The notes under the pieces are model-generated. The model made no database searches, was not told the origin of the DNA, and saw nothing but the letters and a program-made list of their open reading frames with translations. The translations under genes were made by a program, and so were the position numbers. A DNA stretch of 64,000 bases from an uncultured Bacteroidales bacterium (lineage in GTDB: Bacteria; Bacteroidota; Bacteroidia; Bacteroidales; Bacteroidaceae), in the NCBI GenBank assembly GCA_902771725.1, contig CACXXT010000004.1:1-64000 (forward strand). Reading direction: 5' to 3'. Shown here piece after piece: positions 9,470 to 16,365 of the stretch (the first letter of the stretch is position 1; every line of letters begins with the position of its first letter).

Positions 9470-10122
9470 TGTTCATCGAGCAACCCGCCCGCTTCCTGCG
9501 GTGGATATACCCGCATGCCATCTGGCGTATGGATCCGTCGGCGAAGGCAGTCTATCTGACCTTCGACGACGGACCTATCCCAGAGGCTACGCCCTATGTG
9601 CTCGAAGTCCTGGCGCACTACGGTATCAAAGCCACCTTCTTCATGGTGGGCGACAATGTGCGCAAGCATCCCGATGTCTTTCGCCAAGTCGTCGCGGAAG
9701 GTCATCGCATCGGCAACCACACCTTCAATCATATCGGAGGCTTCCGTTGGCTGTCGTGGAAATACCTCGAAAACACCCAAAAGGCCAATGACATCATGCA
9801 GACGACGATGGAGCAGGCCGGGGTGAAACCCGAGCGCCCGCTTGACCTCTTCCGTCCGCCTCATGGATGGATGCGAACCCTGCAGTACCGGGCCATTCGC
9901 CGGCAGGGCTATCGGATCATCATGTGGGATCTCGTCACGCGCGACTACAGCCGCCGGCTCACCGCTGAGGAAGTGCTGGTGAACGTCAAGCGATATGCCC
10001 GCAACGGCAGCATCATCACCTTCCACGACTCCCTGCGCAGCATCGAAAAACTCCGTCAAATCCTGCCAGCGGCTCTGGAATGGCTGCTGGCTCAGGGCTA
10101 TGAGTTCCGTGTCTTCGACTGA
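9469..10122 (+). CDS. Polysaccharide deacetylase family protein (CE4, NodB domain)
   Basis: This 217-residue protein is a compact NodB domain. Motif 1 is TFDDGP with Asp33-Asp34, the metal-binding H-x3-H is His84 and His88 (HTFNH), motif 3 is 'RPPHGW', and the C-terminal catalytic histidine lies in 'TFHDS'. These residues support metal-dependent N-deacetylation of an N-acetylhexosamine polymer or lipid-linked sugar. There is no signal peptide, so it may act on a cytoplasmic or membrane-bound substrate. The ATG shares a base with the stop of the DUF2723 gene, which suggests that the two act on the same glycan. Confidence 0.85.
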   Translation: MFIEQPARFLRWIYPHAIWRMDPSAKAVYLTFDDGPIPEATPYVLEVLAHYGIKATFFMVGDNVRKHPDVFRQVVAEGHRIGNHTFNHIGGFRWLSWKYLENTQKANDIMQTTMEQAGVKPERPLDLFRPPHGWMRTLQYRAIRRQGYRIIMWDLVTRDYSRRLTAEEVLVNVKRYARNGSIITFHDSLRSIEKLRQILPAALEWLLAQGYEFRVFD

Positions 10123-10175
10123 CCAGACTCCTGTGTTTTTTCTCCCCATAGACAACCCCCTAAACTAACTCAGCA

Positions 10176-10310
10176 ATGGAAACATCCGAAACTCCCAAGA
10201 AAGAAGAACGCACCTATCGCTGCAACGACTGCGGTGGGGTCATCTATAAGCACGAGGTCTTCTGCTCCAAGTGCGGAAAGCTCTTGGATCACTACGACTT
10301 CGAAGACTGA
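10176..10310 (+). CDS. 44-residue zinc-ribbon protein
   Basis: This very small gene encodes a protein with two CxxC knuckles, 'CNDCGG' and 'CSKCGK', spaced 14 residues apart, the form of a single zinc ribbon. A charged N-terminal arm (ETSETPKKEER) and an acidic end (DHYDFED) flank it. Start and stop are unambiguous and the next gene begins 11 bp later, so it is probably in one transcript with the Ogt-like gene. No function is assigned; a nucleic-acid or protein contact module is possible. Confidence 0.75.
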   Translation: METSETPKKEERTYRCNDCGGVIYKHEVFCSKCGKLLDHYDFED

Positions 10311-10321
10311 TCCGTGCCGCT

Positions 10322-10630
10322 ATGGCAGCTCCGGACCACGACTCCTTTTATGCAGAAGTCTATGACGTCGTGCGGCAGATACCCGCAGGGCGGGTGGTTT
10401 CCTATGGTCGCATAGCTGAGCTCATAGGCTGGCCCAACCACTCCCGTCTGGTCGGACGAGCCATGCACGATGCTCCGCTGGCGCTGAACCTCCCTTGCCA
10501 TAGGGTGGTCAATAGCGTTGGGCGTACCGTGCCTGGCTGGCACCAGCAAGCTGTGCTGCTGATGTCCGAGGGGGTAAGAATAAAGAAGAACGGGTGCGTG
10601 GACATGCGCGCGCATGAGTGGCAGATTTGA
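10322..10630 (+). CDS. Ogt/MGMT-like single-domain protein with the active-site Cys
   Basis: This 102-residue protein is the DNA-binding domain of methylated-DNA--cysteine methyltransferases: 'QIPAGRVVSYGRIAELIG' followed by the arginine finger 'SRLVGRAMHDAP' and the active-site sequence 'LPCHRVV' with Cys59. It lacks the N-terminal domain of Ada/Ogt and is the size of alkyltransferase-like (ATL) proteins. However, ATL proteins have Trp or Ala where this one keeps Cys, so it may still accept an alkyl group from O6-alkylguanine. It sits just after the zinc-ribbon gene. Confidence 0.85.
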   Translation: MAAPDHDSFYAEVYDVVRQIPAGRVVSYGRIAELIGWPNHSRLVGRAMHDAPLALNLPCHRVVNSVGRTVPGWHQQAVLLMSEGVRIKKNGCVDMRAHEWQI

Positions 10631-10689
10631 GCCTGGTTATTATTCTTCCCTCTCCTGAGGGATAGTTCTTCTCAATAGACCGTATTCTT

Positions 10690-10771
10690 CAGACGCAGGC
10701 TGCGTCCGCAGAGACGCAACTTGCAACTATACAGACGCAGGCTGCGTCTCTGCGGACACAGCCTGCGTCTG
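10690..10771. repeat. Long inverted repeat between convergent transcription units
   Basis: The 28-base arms at 10691-10718 and 10743-10770 are reverse complements with one mismatch. Each arm contains the smaller near-palindrome GACGCAGGCTGCGTC or its complement. A second direct copy of that core starts at about 10732, in the loop. It lies between the + strand Ogt-like gene (stop 10630) and the - strand gene ending at 10879, where it could stop transcription from both sides, although neither side shows a T tract. Confidence 0.8.
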
Positions 10772-10878
10772 AACTTTGGATCTGCTTTCTCTGAACTTGT
10801 CATTCAGCTCCTCAGAACTTCCTTCAAGGTCGGTGCAAGCAATGGTGCTTAGGGCAAGGAGCTTCTGAACCTGGTGCA

Positions 10879-11448
10879 TTACTGGAGGTCGCTCCGCAGG
10901 TCGTCGATCATGCGCTGCTGCTTCTTGTAGATAATGAACCCGAGGCAGGCACCGATGATGATGCCGAAGCCCATTCCGTAGAGGATATATTTCCCTTCGG
11001 TTTCGAAGTTGGAACGATGGAGCACGACGTAGAAGAAGGCTATCATCCAGGCGGTGAGCATGGGGATGCTGATCCATATCCAGCGGGCACTTTGCTCCTT
11101 CAGGCGAATGGCTTTCTCGTTGATTTGCTTCAGGCTGAGGCGGTTGAGGTCATCGGTGCTGATGTGCTCCATGAAACCCTCGTGATAGACCAGCGAGACG
11201 GCAATGAAAGCCACGGTGGCCAGACCGAACCAGATGGGCAGTCCCATGGTGCCTATGAGCAGCCAGGGCAGGAATACGATGCAGAGGATCATGTACGCGC
11301 GCTTGATCTTGCGATTGAAGCTGATGCGCTGGAGGCGCGACTCCACGGTCTTGCGCATCAATTTCTCGTTGACGACTTCCTGGCGGTTGAGTTTCTCTTT
11401 GAGGAGATCCATTTGCTGGCGCATCTCCTGAAATTCCTTATCAGTCAT
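10879..11448 (-). CDS. Membrane protein cotranscribed with an ECF sigma factor
   Basis: This 189-residue protein has an N-terminal coiled-coil stretch (residues 1-45, 'EMRQQMDLLKEKLNRQEVVNEKLM'-like heptads) and four hydrophobic helices in two pairs (about 50-90 and 120-165), then a basic end. It starts 15 bp after the stop of the ECF sigma gene. By position it may be the sigma regulator or a target, but no anti-sigma (zinc ASD or RskA) motif is visible. The family is not recognised. Confidence 0.65.
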   Translation of the reverse strand: MTDKEFQEMRQQMDLLKEKLNRQEVVNEKLMRKTVESRLQRISFNRKIKRAYMILCIVFLPWLLIGTMGLPIWFGLATVAFIAVSLVYHEGFMEHISTDDLNRLSLKQINEKAIRLKEQSARWIWISIPMLTAWMIAFFYVVLHRSNFETEGKYILYGMGFGIIIGACLGFIIYKKQQRMIDDLRSDLQ

Positions 11449-11463
11449 AGTGGTGTAGTTTTT

Positions 11464-11943
11464 TTACTGGTTAGACATGCGTTTCAGTTGTTCCTTGATT
11501 CTGAACAGGCGGACAGAGACATTCTTCTCCGAGATGCCCACGATCTGGCCAATTTCTTCGTAGCTGAGGTCCTCCAGCCATAGCAGGACAATAGCGCGGT
11601 CGAAGGGGCGAAGACGTGAGATGCGCTGGTGCAGCATGTCGACCTGCTGCGTGTCCGTGTCGCGGTCTTCGAAGAGGTTGATGTCCATCGAGAGCTCTGT
11701 CTTGGGGCGGCTCCGACGCTTGCGGTCCTGGCTGATGCAGGTGTTCAGTGCCACGCGGTAGACCCACGTCCGAACGTCCGAGCGTCCTTCGAAACCCTCG
11801 AAGCCGCGCCATAGGTTGATGAGCACTTCCTGGAAGAGGTCGTTCACCTCGTCCTGGTTCTGGGAGAACATATAGCACACAGTGTAGATGGTGCTCTTCT
11901 GTTCTCTTACCAGCCGGCTGAATGTCTGTTCTTTCTGTTCCAT
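11464..11943 (-). CDS. RNA polymerase ECF sigma factor
   Basis: This 159-residue protein has the region 2 pattern 'TVCYMFSQNQDEVNDLFQEVLINLWRGF' and 'RTWVYRVALNTCISQDRK', and region 4 'LEDLSYEEIGQIVGISEKNVSVRLFRIKEQL' as helix-turn-helix. Size and order are those of ECF sigma-70 factors. It directs polymerase to a small regulon, commonly in envelope stress. It is the first gene of a two-gene unit with the membrane protein downstream. No autoregulatory promoter can be recognised in the 80 bp upstream. Confidence 0.9.
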   Translation of the reverse strand: MEQKEQTFSRLVREQKSTIYTVCYMFSQNQDEVNDLFQEVLINLWRGFEGFEGRSDVRTWVYRVALNTCISQDRKRRSRPKTELSMDINLFEDRDTDTQQVDMLHQRISRLRPFDRAIVLLWLEDLSYEEIGQIVGISEKNVSVRLFRIKEQLKRMSNQ

Positions 11944-12025
11944 TGTCTGTTCTGTTGAATCAAGTTTCTACTCCTTAGACGCAAGGAAGGCAGAAAAACT
12001 ACACGTGATAGCAATTTTTTTTCTC

Positions 12026-12316
12026 CTATTTTATTTTGAGGTACGTGCGCAGCGCCTTCACGTAGTTCTCGAAGGCGGCTCTGCCAACCTCTGTGATGCG
12101 GCAGATGGTGCAGGGTTTCTTGCCCTTGAAGGTCTTGTCCACCTGGATATAGCCTGCCGTGGAGAGCTTGTCAATCTGCACGCTCAGGTTACCAGCCGTG
12201 GCTCCTGTCTGCTCTTTGATATAGGAGAACTCGGCTTCCTCCGAGGCGATGAGCAGTGACATGACTGCCAATCGCAGCTCGGAGTGAAGCAGGGGGTCTA
12301 ATGGTTTGAAGTTCAT
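12026..12316 (-). CDS. Winged-helix transcriptional regulator (HTH_34-like)
   Basis: This 96-residue protein consists of one winged helix: 'LLHSELRLAVMSLLIASEEAEFSYIKEQTGATAGNLSVQIDKL' contains the helix-turn-helix, 'AGYIQVDKTFKGKKPCTICRITEVGRAAF' the wing. It fits the PadR/MarR-like regulators that in Bacteroidetes pair with a membrane protein. Its ATG overlaps the stop of the upstream membrane-protein gene (ATGA), so the two are translationally coupled. It probably represses its own operon from the promoter at 13154-13185. Confidence 0.8.
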   Translation of the reverse strand: MNFKPLDPLLHSELRLAVMSLLIASEEAEFSYIKEQTGATAGNLSVQIDKLSTAGYIQVDKTFKGKKPCTICRITEVGRAAFENYVKALRTYLKIK

Positions 12317-12993
12317 AGGCTCTGACGTTTAAGCAAATAGCCGGGGAGGGCCATGCCGAAGAAGGCAAACAGCAGGTACGTGAAGCAATGCAGAATGGGG
12401 GTGACCAGTGCAAGTTCGGATGGCGAACCTATCATACGAGTGAATAGTACCTGGCTGATGCCCATCCACTCCCAGAGGCAAGTTCCTATCCCTGCTATGA
12501 GGCCGAAGGCCACCAGCCAGCGGCTGCGGAGGATGTGTCCGTTGATGGTCACCGTCATACCCATCAGCAGCACGATGATAGGTGTCACCCTGATTCTCAG
12601 CTGCATATAGGCATCGGGTGCAAGCCGCACGGCCACAAAATTCCAGATGATGGTGATGAGGAAGAAGACGAGCGTGAAGGTGGCAAAAGTCCACCACGTC
12701 TTGCCCACCAGCGTGCCGATGAGGCTCACGGGCGCGTGCTCGCGTACCTTATTTTTCTTTTGCGCCCAGATGATGACCAGCGGAAGCACAAACCAGAGCA
12801 GATGGCCCAGCGGCGTTTTCGTCAGGTAATTAGTGATGGCGATGACGATGCTCATGGCCATCATGCTGATACCGGCTACATAGAGTGCCTGTCCTGTACT
12901 TTTCGACACCGCCTTGCGGCTCTGTTCAATCTGCTCAGTAATGATTTCCAAGCTGCGTTCAGCAGTGAGCTCGTTGTTCTCAATAGTTTCCAT
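12313..12993 (-). CDS. Membrane protein coupled to the winged-helix regulator
   Basis: This 226-residue protein has a charged N-terminus (residues 1-40) and six to seven hydrophobic helices. Such multi-helix proteins next to HTH_34 regulators are frequent in Bacteroidales but lack an assigned function. The ATG at 12993 is chosen over longer in-frame versions because it follows the promoter and gives the usual amphipathic start 'METIENNELTAERSLEIITEQIEQ'. The end overlaps the regulator gene by four bases. Confidence 0.7.
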   Translation of the reverse strand: METIENNELTAERSLEIITEQIEQSRKAVSKSTGQALYVAGISMMAMSIVIAITNYLTKTPLGHLLWFVLPLVIIWAQKKNKVREHAPVSLIGTLVGKTWWTFATFTLVFFLITIIWNFVAVRLAPDAYMQLRIRVTPIIVLLMGMTVTINGHILRSRWLVAFGLIAGIGTCLWEWMGISQVLFTRMIGSPSELALVTPILHCFTYLLFAFFGMALPGYLLKRQSL

Positions 12994-13153
12994 TTTCTTT
13001 GTCGTTGTTTGGAAGGCGGGTGGGGAGGCTTCCGCCATGCCTGGCTTGAAGCTCCTACCCCACCCCGTTTGGGTTAATACTCTTGTTGCTTTTTGCCCTC
13101 ATCGCCCTCCTGCAGAAAGGGCGAATCAGGCAGTTTGTGTTCGAACGACGGTG

Positions 13154-13185
13154 CAAAGGTAAAGAAGTTTATAATATAAACCAAA
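13154..13185 (-). promoter_or_regulatory. Promoter of the membrane protein/regulator pair
   Basis: Read on the - strand, TTTG (13185-13182), 20 bp, TACCTTTG (13161-13154) is a near-ideal Bacteroidetes promoter, 160 bp before the ATG at 12993. The leader contains a GC-rich dyad: GGGTGGGGAGGCTTC near 13018 faces GAAGCTCCTACCCCACCC near 13048. Confidence 0.75.
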
Positions 13186-13239
13186 TTATTTTGCAAATAT
13201 TTTAATTATGAGGCACTTTTTCATCTTAATTGCACTCCT

Positions 13240-13440
13240 TTAACTGCAAATTCTCCCTCCCCTCCTTGTAAATATCTCCCCCTTTCTTACTTTCCTTTCC
13301 CTCTTCTTCCCCCCCCTTTCTTCCTTTCCTTTCCCTCTTCTTCCTCCCTCTTTCTTCCTTTCCTTTCCCTCTTCTCCGTCCCTCTCTTCTTCCTTTCCTT
13401 TCCCTCTTCTCCCTCCCTCTTTTCTTCCTTCTGTCCCGTT
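13240..13440 (+). repeat. Polypyrimidine tract with a 34-bp tandem repeat
   Basis: For about 200 bp the + strand is nearly pure C and T. Inside it TTTCCTTTCCCTCTTCT occurs four times, at 13291, 13325, 13359 and 13394 (periods 34, 34 and 35). The - strand reads as an open frame of Lys, Glu, Arg and Gly only, which I take as an artefact. With the promoter at 13154 this accounts for the 462-bp interval 12994-13455, which has no credible gene. Confidence 0.9.
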
Positions 13441-13446
13441 TTTTCT

Positions 13447-13465
13447 TCGCGGATTTTATCCGCGA
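13447..13465. repeat. Perfect hairpin containing the stop codon of the HUH gene
   Basis: TCGCGGATTTTATCCGCGA is an 8-bp perfect stem with a 3-base loop. The TAA stop of the - strand gene is read from bases 13458-13456, i.e. in the loop and first stem base. It borders the polypyrimidine tract. Confidence 0.85.
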
Positions 13466-14481
13466 GCAACCAGCACCCTCCCTATCTCATTCAGCGCCAC
13501 AAACCGGTACCTCGGCGATGTCACCGGGATGGCAGCATAGCTGAAGTGCTTCGCTTCGGCCTTTCGCCGAAGCGTCCCGTCCACAGCTGCCTGAACAGCA
13601 GGCATGGTGAATACACTTGCTTGCGGCTCCAGCAGCAACAACCGCCCCCTGGAGCAAGCATCAAAATATACCCCTCCTGGCTTAAAGTAGCGTTCCTGCG
13701 GCGATCCTGCCTTCGGGAAGCCGTCGCTCAGCAGCACCACCAGCGGAAATCCCCGCTCCCTGACTGTGCGAGCTATGATCCTTTCACCTTGGCTGATGGC
13801 TGCGGTGTAGGTCACCGCCCCATTGCTTGCAGCCTTCATCACCTCGTTGAGACGGCTGTGCACTTGGTCTTCACTGGCACTGCGTGACATCTCTACCAGC
13901 TGTCGGTCCGGCCAGTCCAGCAAGAAATGGTTTCCCAAGGATGTGAACAGCAGGCTGGCCACCTCTGTCTGTCGATGCAGGCGGAAGAGGTCTGGGTTTT
14001 GCTTGCGTTGCCAGGCACGTTCGTCATTGTCCTTCACGTATTCTATCATGGAATGGAGTTGCCCTTTGTGGGTGAGCACTCGATAATATGGTGGGCCTTC
14101 ATATAGGTTTCCCGTGAATCCCAGCGCGTGTGCTTCTGCCTTGCATCCTTGCATATATCCGCGCAGTACCTCCTTGATGCTTCGTGGCATCGCGTGTGTC
14201 ACCTGGAGCACGATGTGATGATGGTCGGGCATCACTTTGTCGGCGAGGATTCTGATCTCCGGACAGCGCTCCAGCAGGTGCGGTTGCTCGCGGACGAGTG
14301 CCCATCCGATAGGTGTTTTCTCCACTTGCGCCTCTTTGCCGTCGTGCGTGAGTGTGCCGAACAGAGGGCGTCGACCATTGGCTACCATGGTGACGTGCAC
14401 GATGCATGGTTGCCGCCATGCGCCTGGTTGCAGCCAGGTGAAGGATTCGTTGGTTGAGGGAGAGGTGGACGGGGCAGGCAT
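13456..14481 (-). CDS. HUH (Y1 transposase-like) domain fused to a DprA/SLOG-like domain
   Basis: The 341-residue protein has two parts. Residues 20-190 resemble the Y1 HUH nucleases of the IS200/RAYT type: a strand 'IVHVTMVANGRRPLFG', then 'ILADKVMPDHHHIVLQV' with the metal-binding histidines at 87-89, then the helix 'IKEVLRGYMQGCKAEAHALG' where the catalytic tyrosine should be; Tyr assignment is uncertain. Residues 210-341 carry 'AAISQGERIIARTVRERGF', 'PLVVLLSDGFP' and 'FDACSRGRLLLLEP', a Rossmann pattern like DprA/SLOG proteins. The gene follows bcp by 16 bp. No inverted repeats or target duplication mark it as a mobile element, so it may be a resident protein acting on hairpin DNA. Confidence 0.7.
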   Translation of the reverse strand: MPAPSTSPSTNESFTWLQPGAWRQPCIVHVTMVANGRRPLFGTLTHDGKEAQVEKTPIGWALVREQPHLLERCPEIRILADKVMPDHHHIVLQVTHAMPRSIKEVLRGYMQGCKAEAHALGFTGNLYEGPPYYRVLTHKGQLHSMIEYVKDNDERAWQRKQNPDLFRLHRQTEVASLLFTSLGNHFLLDWPDRQLVEMSRSASEDQVHSRLNEVMKAASNGAVTYTAAISQGERIIARTVRERGFPLVVLLSDGFPKAGSPQERYFKPGGVYFDACSRGRLLLLEPQASVFTMPAVQAAVDGTLRRKAEAKHFSYAAIPVTSPRYRFVALNEIGRVLVARG

Positions 14482-14497
14482 GAGGGAGCGGGGGATT

Positions 14498-14950
14498 TTA
14501 GCGGGCCAGCAGCTGTTCGCCGTGGGTTTTGGTCTTGATTTGCTTACCCTGGATGATGTCTTCGATGATGCCTTCCTCGTTGATGAGGAAGGTGGTGCGG
14601 ACGGTGCCGAAGTACTTGCGGCCGTACATCGACTTCTCGGCCCAGACACCCATCTGCTCCACCAGCGTGTGGTCCGTGTCGGCGATGAGCGGGAAGGGCA
14701 GTTCGTGCTTCGCCTTGAACTTCTGGTGGCTGGCGGCGCTGTCCACGCTGACGCCCACGACGGCGTAGCCCTGCTTGCGCAGTTCGCTGTAGTTGTCGCG
14801 CAGGCTGCAAGCCTCAGCCGTGCAGCCGGCGGTGTTGTCTTTGGGGTAGAAATAGAGGACGAGTTTCTGTCCACGGAACTGACTGAGGCGGATCTCCTGT
14901 CCGTCCTCATCGATGCCCAAAACCTCGGGCGCTTGGTCTCCAATTTGCAT
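14498..14950 (-). CDS. bcp: Thioredoxin-dependent thiol peroxidase (BCP peroxiredoxin)
   Basis: This 150-residue peroxiredoxin has the sequence 'YFYPKDNTAGCTAEACSLRD', in which Cys43 is the peroxidatic and Cys48 the likely resolving cysteine, as in E. coli BCP. It reduces hydrogen peroxide and organic hydroperoxides with thioredoxin. The length is normal. It has its own promoter just upstream and precedes the HUH/SLOG-like gene in what looks like one transcript. Confidence 0.95.
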   Translation of the reverse strand: MQIGDQAPEVLGIDEDGQEIRLSQFRGQKLVLYFYPKDNTAGCTAEACSLRDNYSELRKQGYAVVGVSVDSAASHQKFKAKHELPFPLIADTDHTLVEQMGVWAEKSMYGRKYFGTVRTTFLINEEGIIEDIIQGKQIKTKTHGEQLLAR

Positions 14951-14983
14951 AGTCTTTTGTTTGAATGGTGTGGTTTCTGGGTG

Positions 14984-15016
14984 CAAAGGTAAACAAAAGA
15001 ACCAGTTTGTGCACAA
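14984..15016 (-). promoter_or_regulatory. Promoter of bcp
   Basis: On the - strand TACCTTTG (14991-14984) lies 33 bp before the bcp start. A TTG at 15016-15014, about 22 bp further upstream, is a plausible -33 element. Confidence 0.6.
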
Positions 15017-15170
15017 CTTTTGGCATAAAACTTCAGTCTGACAGACAGAAACGTGTAATAATCCAGCCCAGTGCAGGTCATGATTACAGATCGGCGTTAT
15101 TCTGCAACCATCCATAAATACTTTTTCAATTTAGACATTATACCTGTTTCATCAAGCTTTACGATGAAAG

Positions 15171-15206
15171 CACGGGCGACCATCCGTGAGGACAGTCGCC
15201 CGGTGC
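15171..15206 (-). terminator. Hairpin after the lipoprotein gene
   Basis: CGGGCGAC (15173-15180) and GTCGCCCG (15195-15202) form a perfect 8-bp stem, extended by CAC/GTG with one bulge. It starts 3 bp beyond the stop of the - strand lipoprotein gene. The following - strand bases contain only a short T run, so termination strength is uncertain. Confidence 0.5.
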
Positions 15207-15209
15207 TGT

Positions 15210-16307
15210 TCAGTCAATCCATCCATCTTTGTTCGGCTGGTGAGCTCCAGGGATGTATTCTACTTTGTGATCCTTGATGCTCAGAATGTGATGCCAGTGG
15301 ATAGGTTCGGCATAGGCTCCGATAAACTGGTCGATGACAAGCATGTAGAAATGACCGTCTACAGAGAGTTTTCCCATAATCCCCTTGTGATGATTGGCTT
15401 GCGTAGAACTGCACTTGTTGCTTTCTATTCCTTCTCCAACACTTACCTCATCACCATCTATGGTTATAAAGAATTTTTGGTTAGGATTTAGGCCTACATA
15501 ATCATTCACAACCATGAGTTTCAGGGCCTCGAACACTTCCTTGGCGTGGGACTCAGGAACGACATAAAGATGCCCAGAGGCCTTGCCGTCAAATGAACCA
15601 TTCTCATCATAAATCCCAGCCATGAGAGTAGGATTGCCCTGAAAATCTTCACGAGTGTACTCATAAGATACCTCATATACCTTCACGCTGTCGATCTCTG
15701 CTGTGATTCTTTTTATAAAATCCTTGAGCGCTCTGTCGTTAAAAGGCATTTCTTCCCCTTTTTCTTCTCTGATGATATATTCTACCCCTAATTCAGCGCT
15801 TCGTTTATCAGCCTTTACCCGTAAGGTTGCTGCCCTGGCTGCTTTGTAGCCGACAGAGTAGTCTTCGTAACTGTTAATGCCTGTCAGCTCAATTCTCTCG
15901 CCGTCTAAGCCGTCGAGAGCTAAAGCATAGAGTACCGTGTCTTTGTCCAACACATGTTTTTCCTTGTGGTAGCACTGATGTGCGAAAGAGCATCCCCATC
16001 TGAATGCACGCAGGCACGAATCTACTATTTCTTCCTCTTCTTTCAGGTCTTCCAATTGCTCCTTAGTCAAGCCTTTAAGTTCTTCAGGCTCGAGTGCGTC
16101 AGGCTTCAACGCGAGGCAATAGTATTCCACTTTTGTTTTTAAGACAGAGCCTCCTTCATATTGTTTCTTCTTATGATGCAGGTCGTCTTTTTTACTATCG
16201 AGGAAAGAAATGAGATTCTCGATAGGGTCATCTGCGTTCGCTCTCTTTTCAGAGGCACAGGCTGCCATTAAGCAGCATAATGCTATTATGGATATTGTCT
16301 TTTTCAT
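15210..16307 (-). CDS. Lipoprotein of unknown function
   Basis: This 365-residue protein starts with a lipoprotein signal: 'MKKTISIIALCCLMAAC' puts the lipidated cysteine at about residue 17, followed by A-S-E-K. The mature part is mixed alpha/beta, highly charged (a KEEEEI stretch near residue 90), and contains three further cysteines in the first third. No enzyme motif is recognised. Its base composition is lower in GC than its neighbours, which hints at a recently gained or less constrained gene. The preceding - strand genes form an ECF sigma pair, and it may belong to that regulon, which is only a guess from position. Confidence 0.7.
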   Translation of the reverse strand: MKKTISIIALCCLMAACASEKRANADDPIENLISFLDSKKDDLHHKKKQYEGGSVLKTKVEYYCLALKPDALEPEELKGLTKEQLEDLKEEEEIVDSCLRAFRWGCSFAHQCYHKEKHVLDKDTVLYALALDGLDGERIELTGINSYEDYSVGYKAARAATLRVKADKRSAELGVEYIIREEKGEEMPFNDRALKDFIKRITAEIDSVKVYEVSYEYTREDFQGNPTLMAGIYDENGSFDGKASGHLYVVPESHAKEVFEALKLMVVNDYVGLNPNQKFFITIDGDEVSVGEGIESNKCSSTQANHHKGIMGKLSVDGHFYMLVIDQFIGAYAEPIHWHHILSIKDHKVEYIPGAHQPNKDGWID

Positions 16308-16365
16308 TGATCCGTTTGTTGGTTGGTGAATAGATTATGATAGCAAGACGTCTTTTCTTTGTCGT

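Noticed and set aside
13287..13469. An open frame on the - strand coding a Lys/Glu/Arg/Gly-only protein
   Set aside because: It is the reading of the polypyrimidine repeat; any frame of that tract is open, and there is no start context or homologue-like feature.
13456..14481. An active IS200/IS605 insertion sequence
   Set aside because: No tnpB, no left/right end hairpins with the usual guide sequences and no second copy are seen; the protein also has an extra domain.
13456..15081. A single 541-residue protein covering bcp and the HUH gene
   Set aside because: The N-terminal half is the wrong frame of bcp (low-complexity Arg/Ser/Pro); bcp itself is clearly coded in another frame, and the HUH domain starts at 14481.
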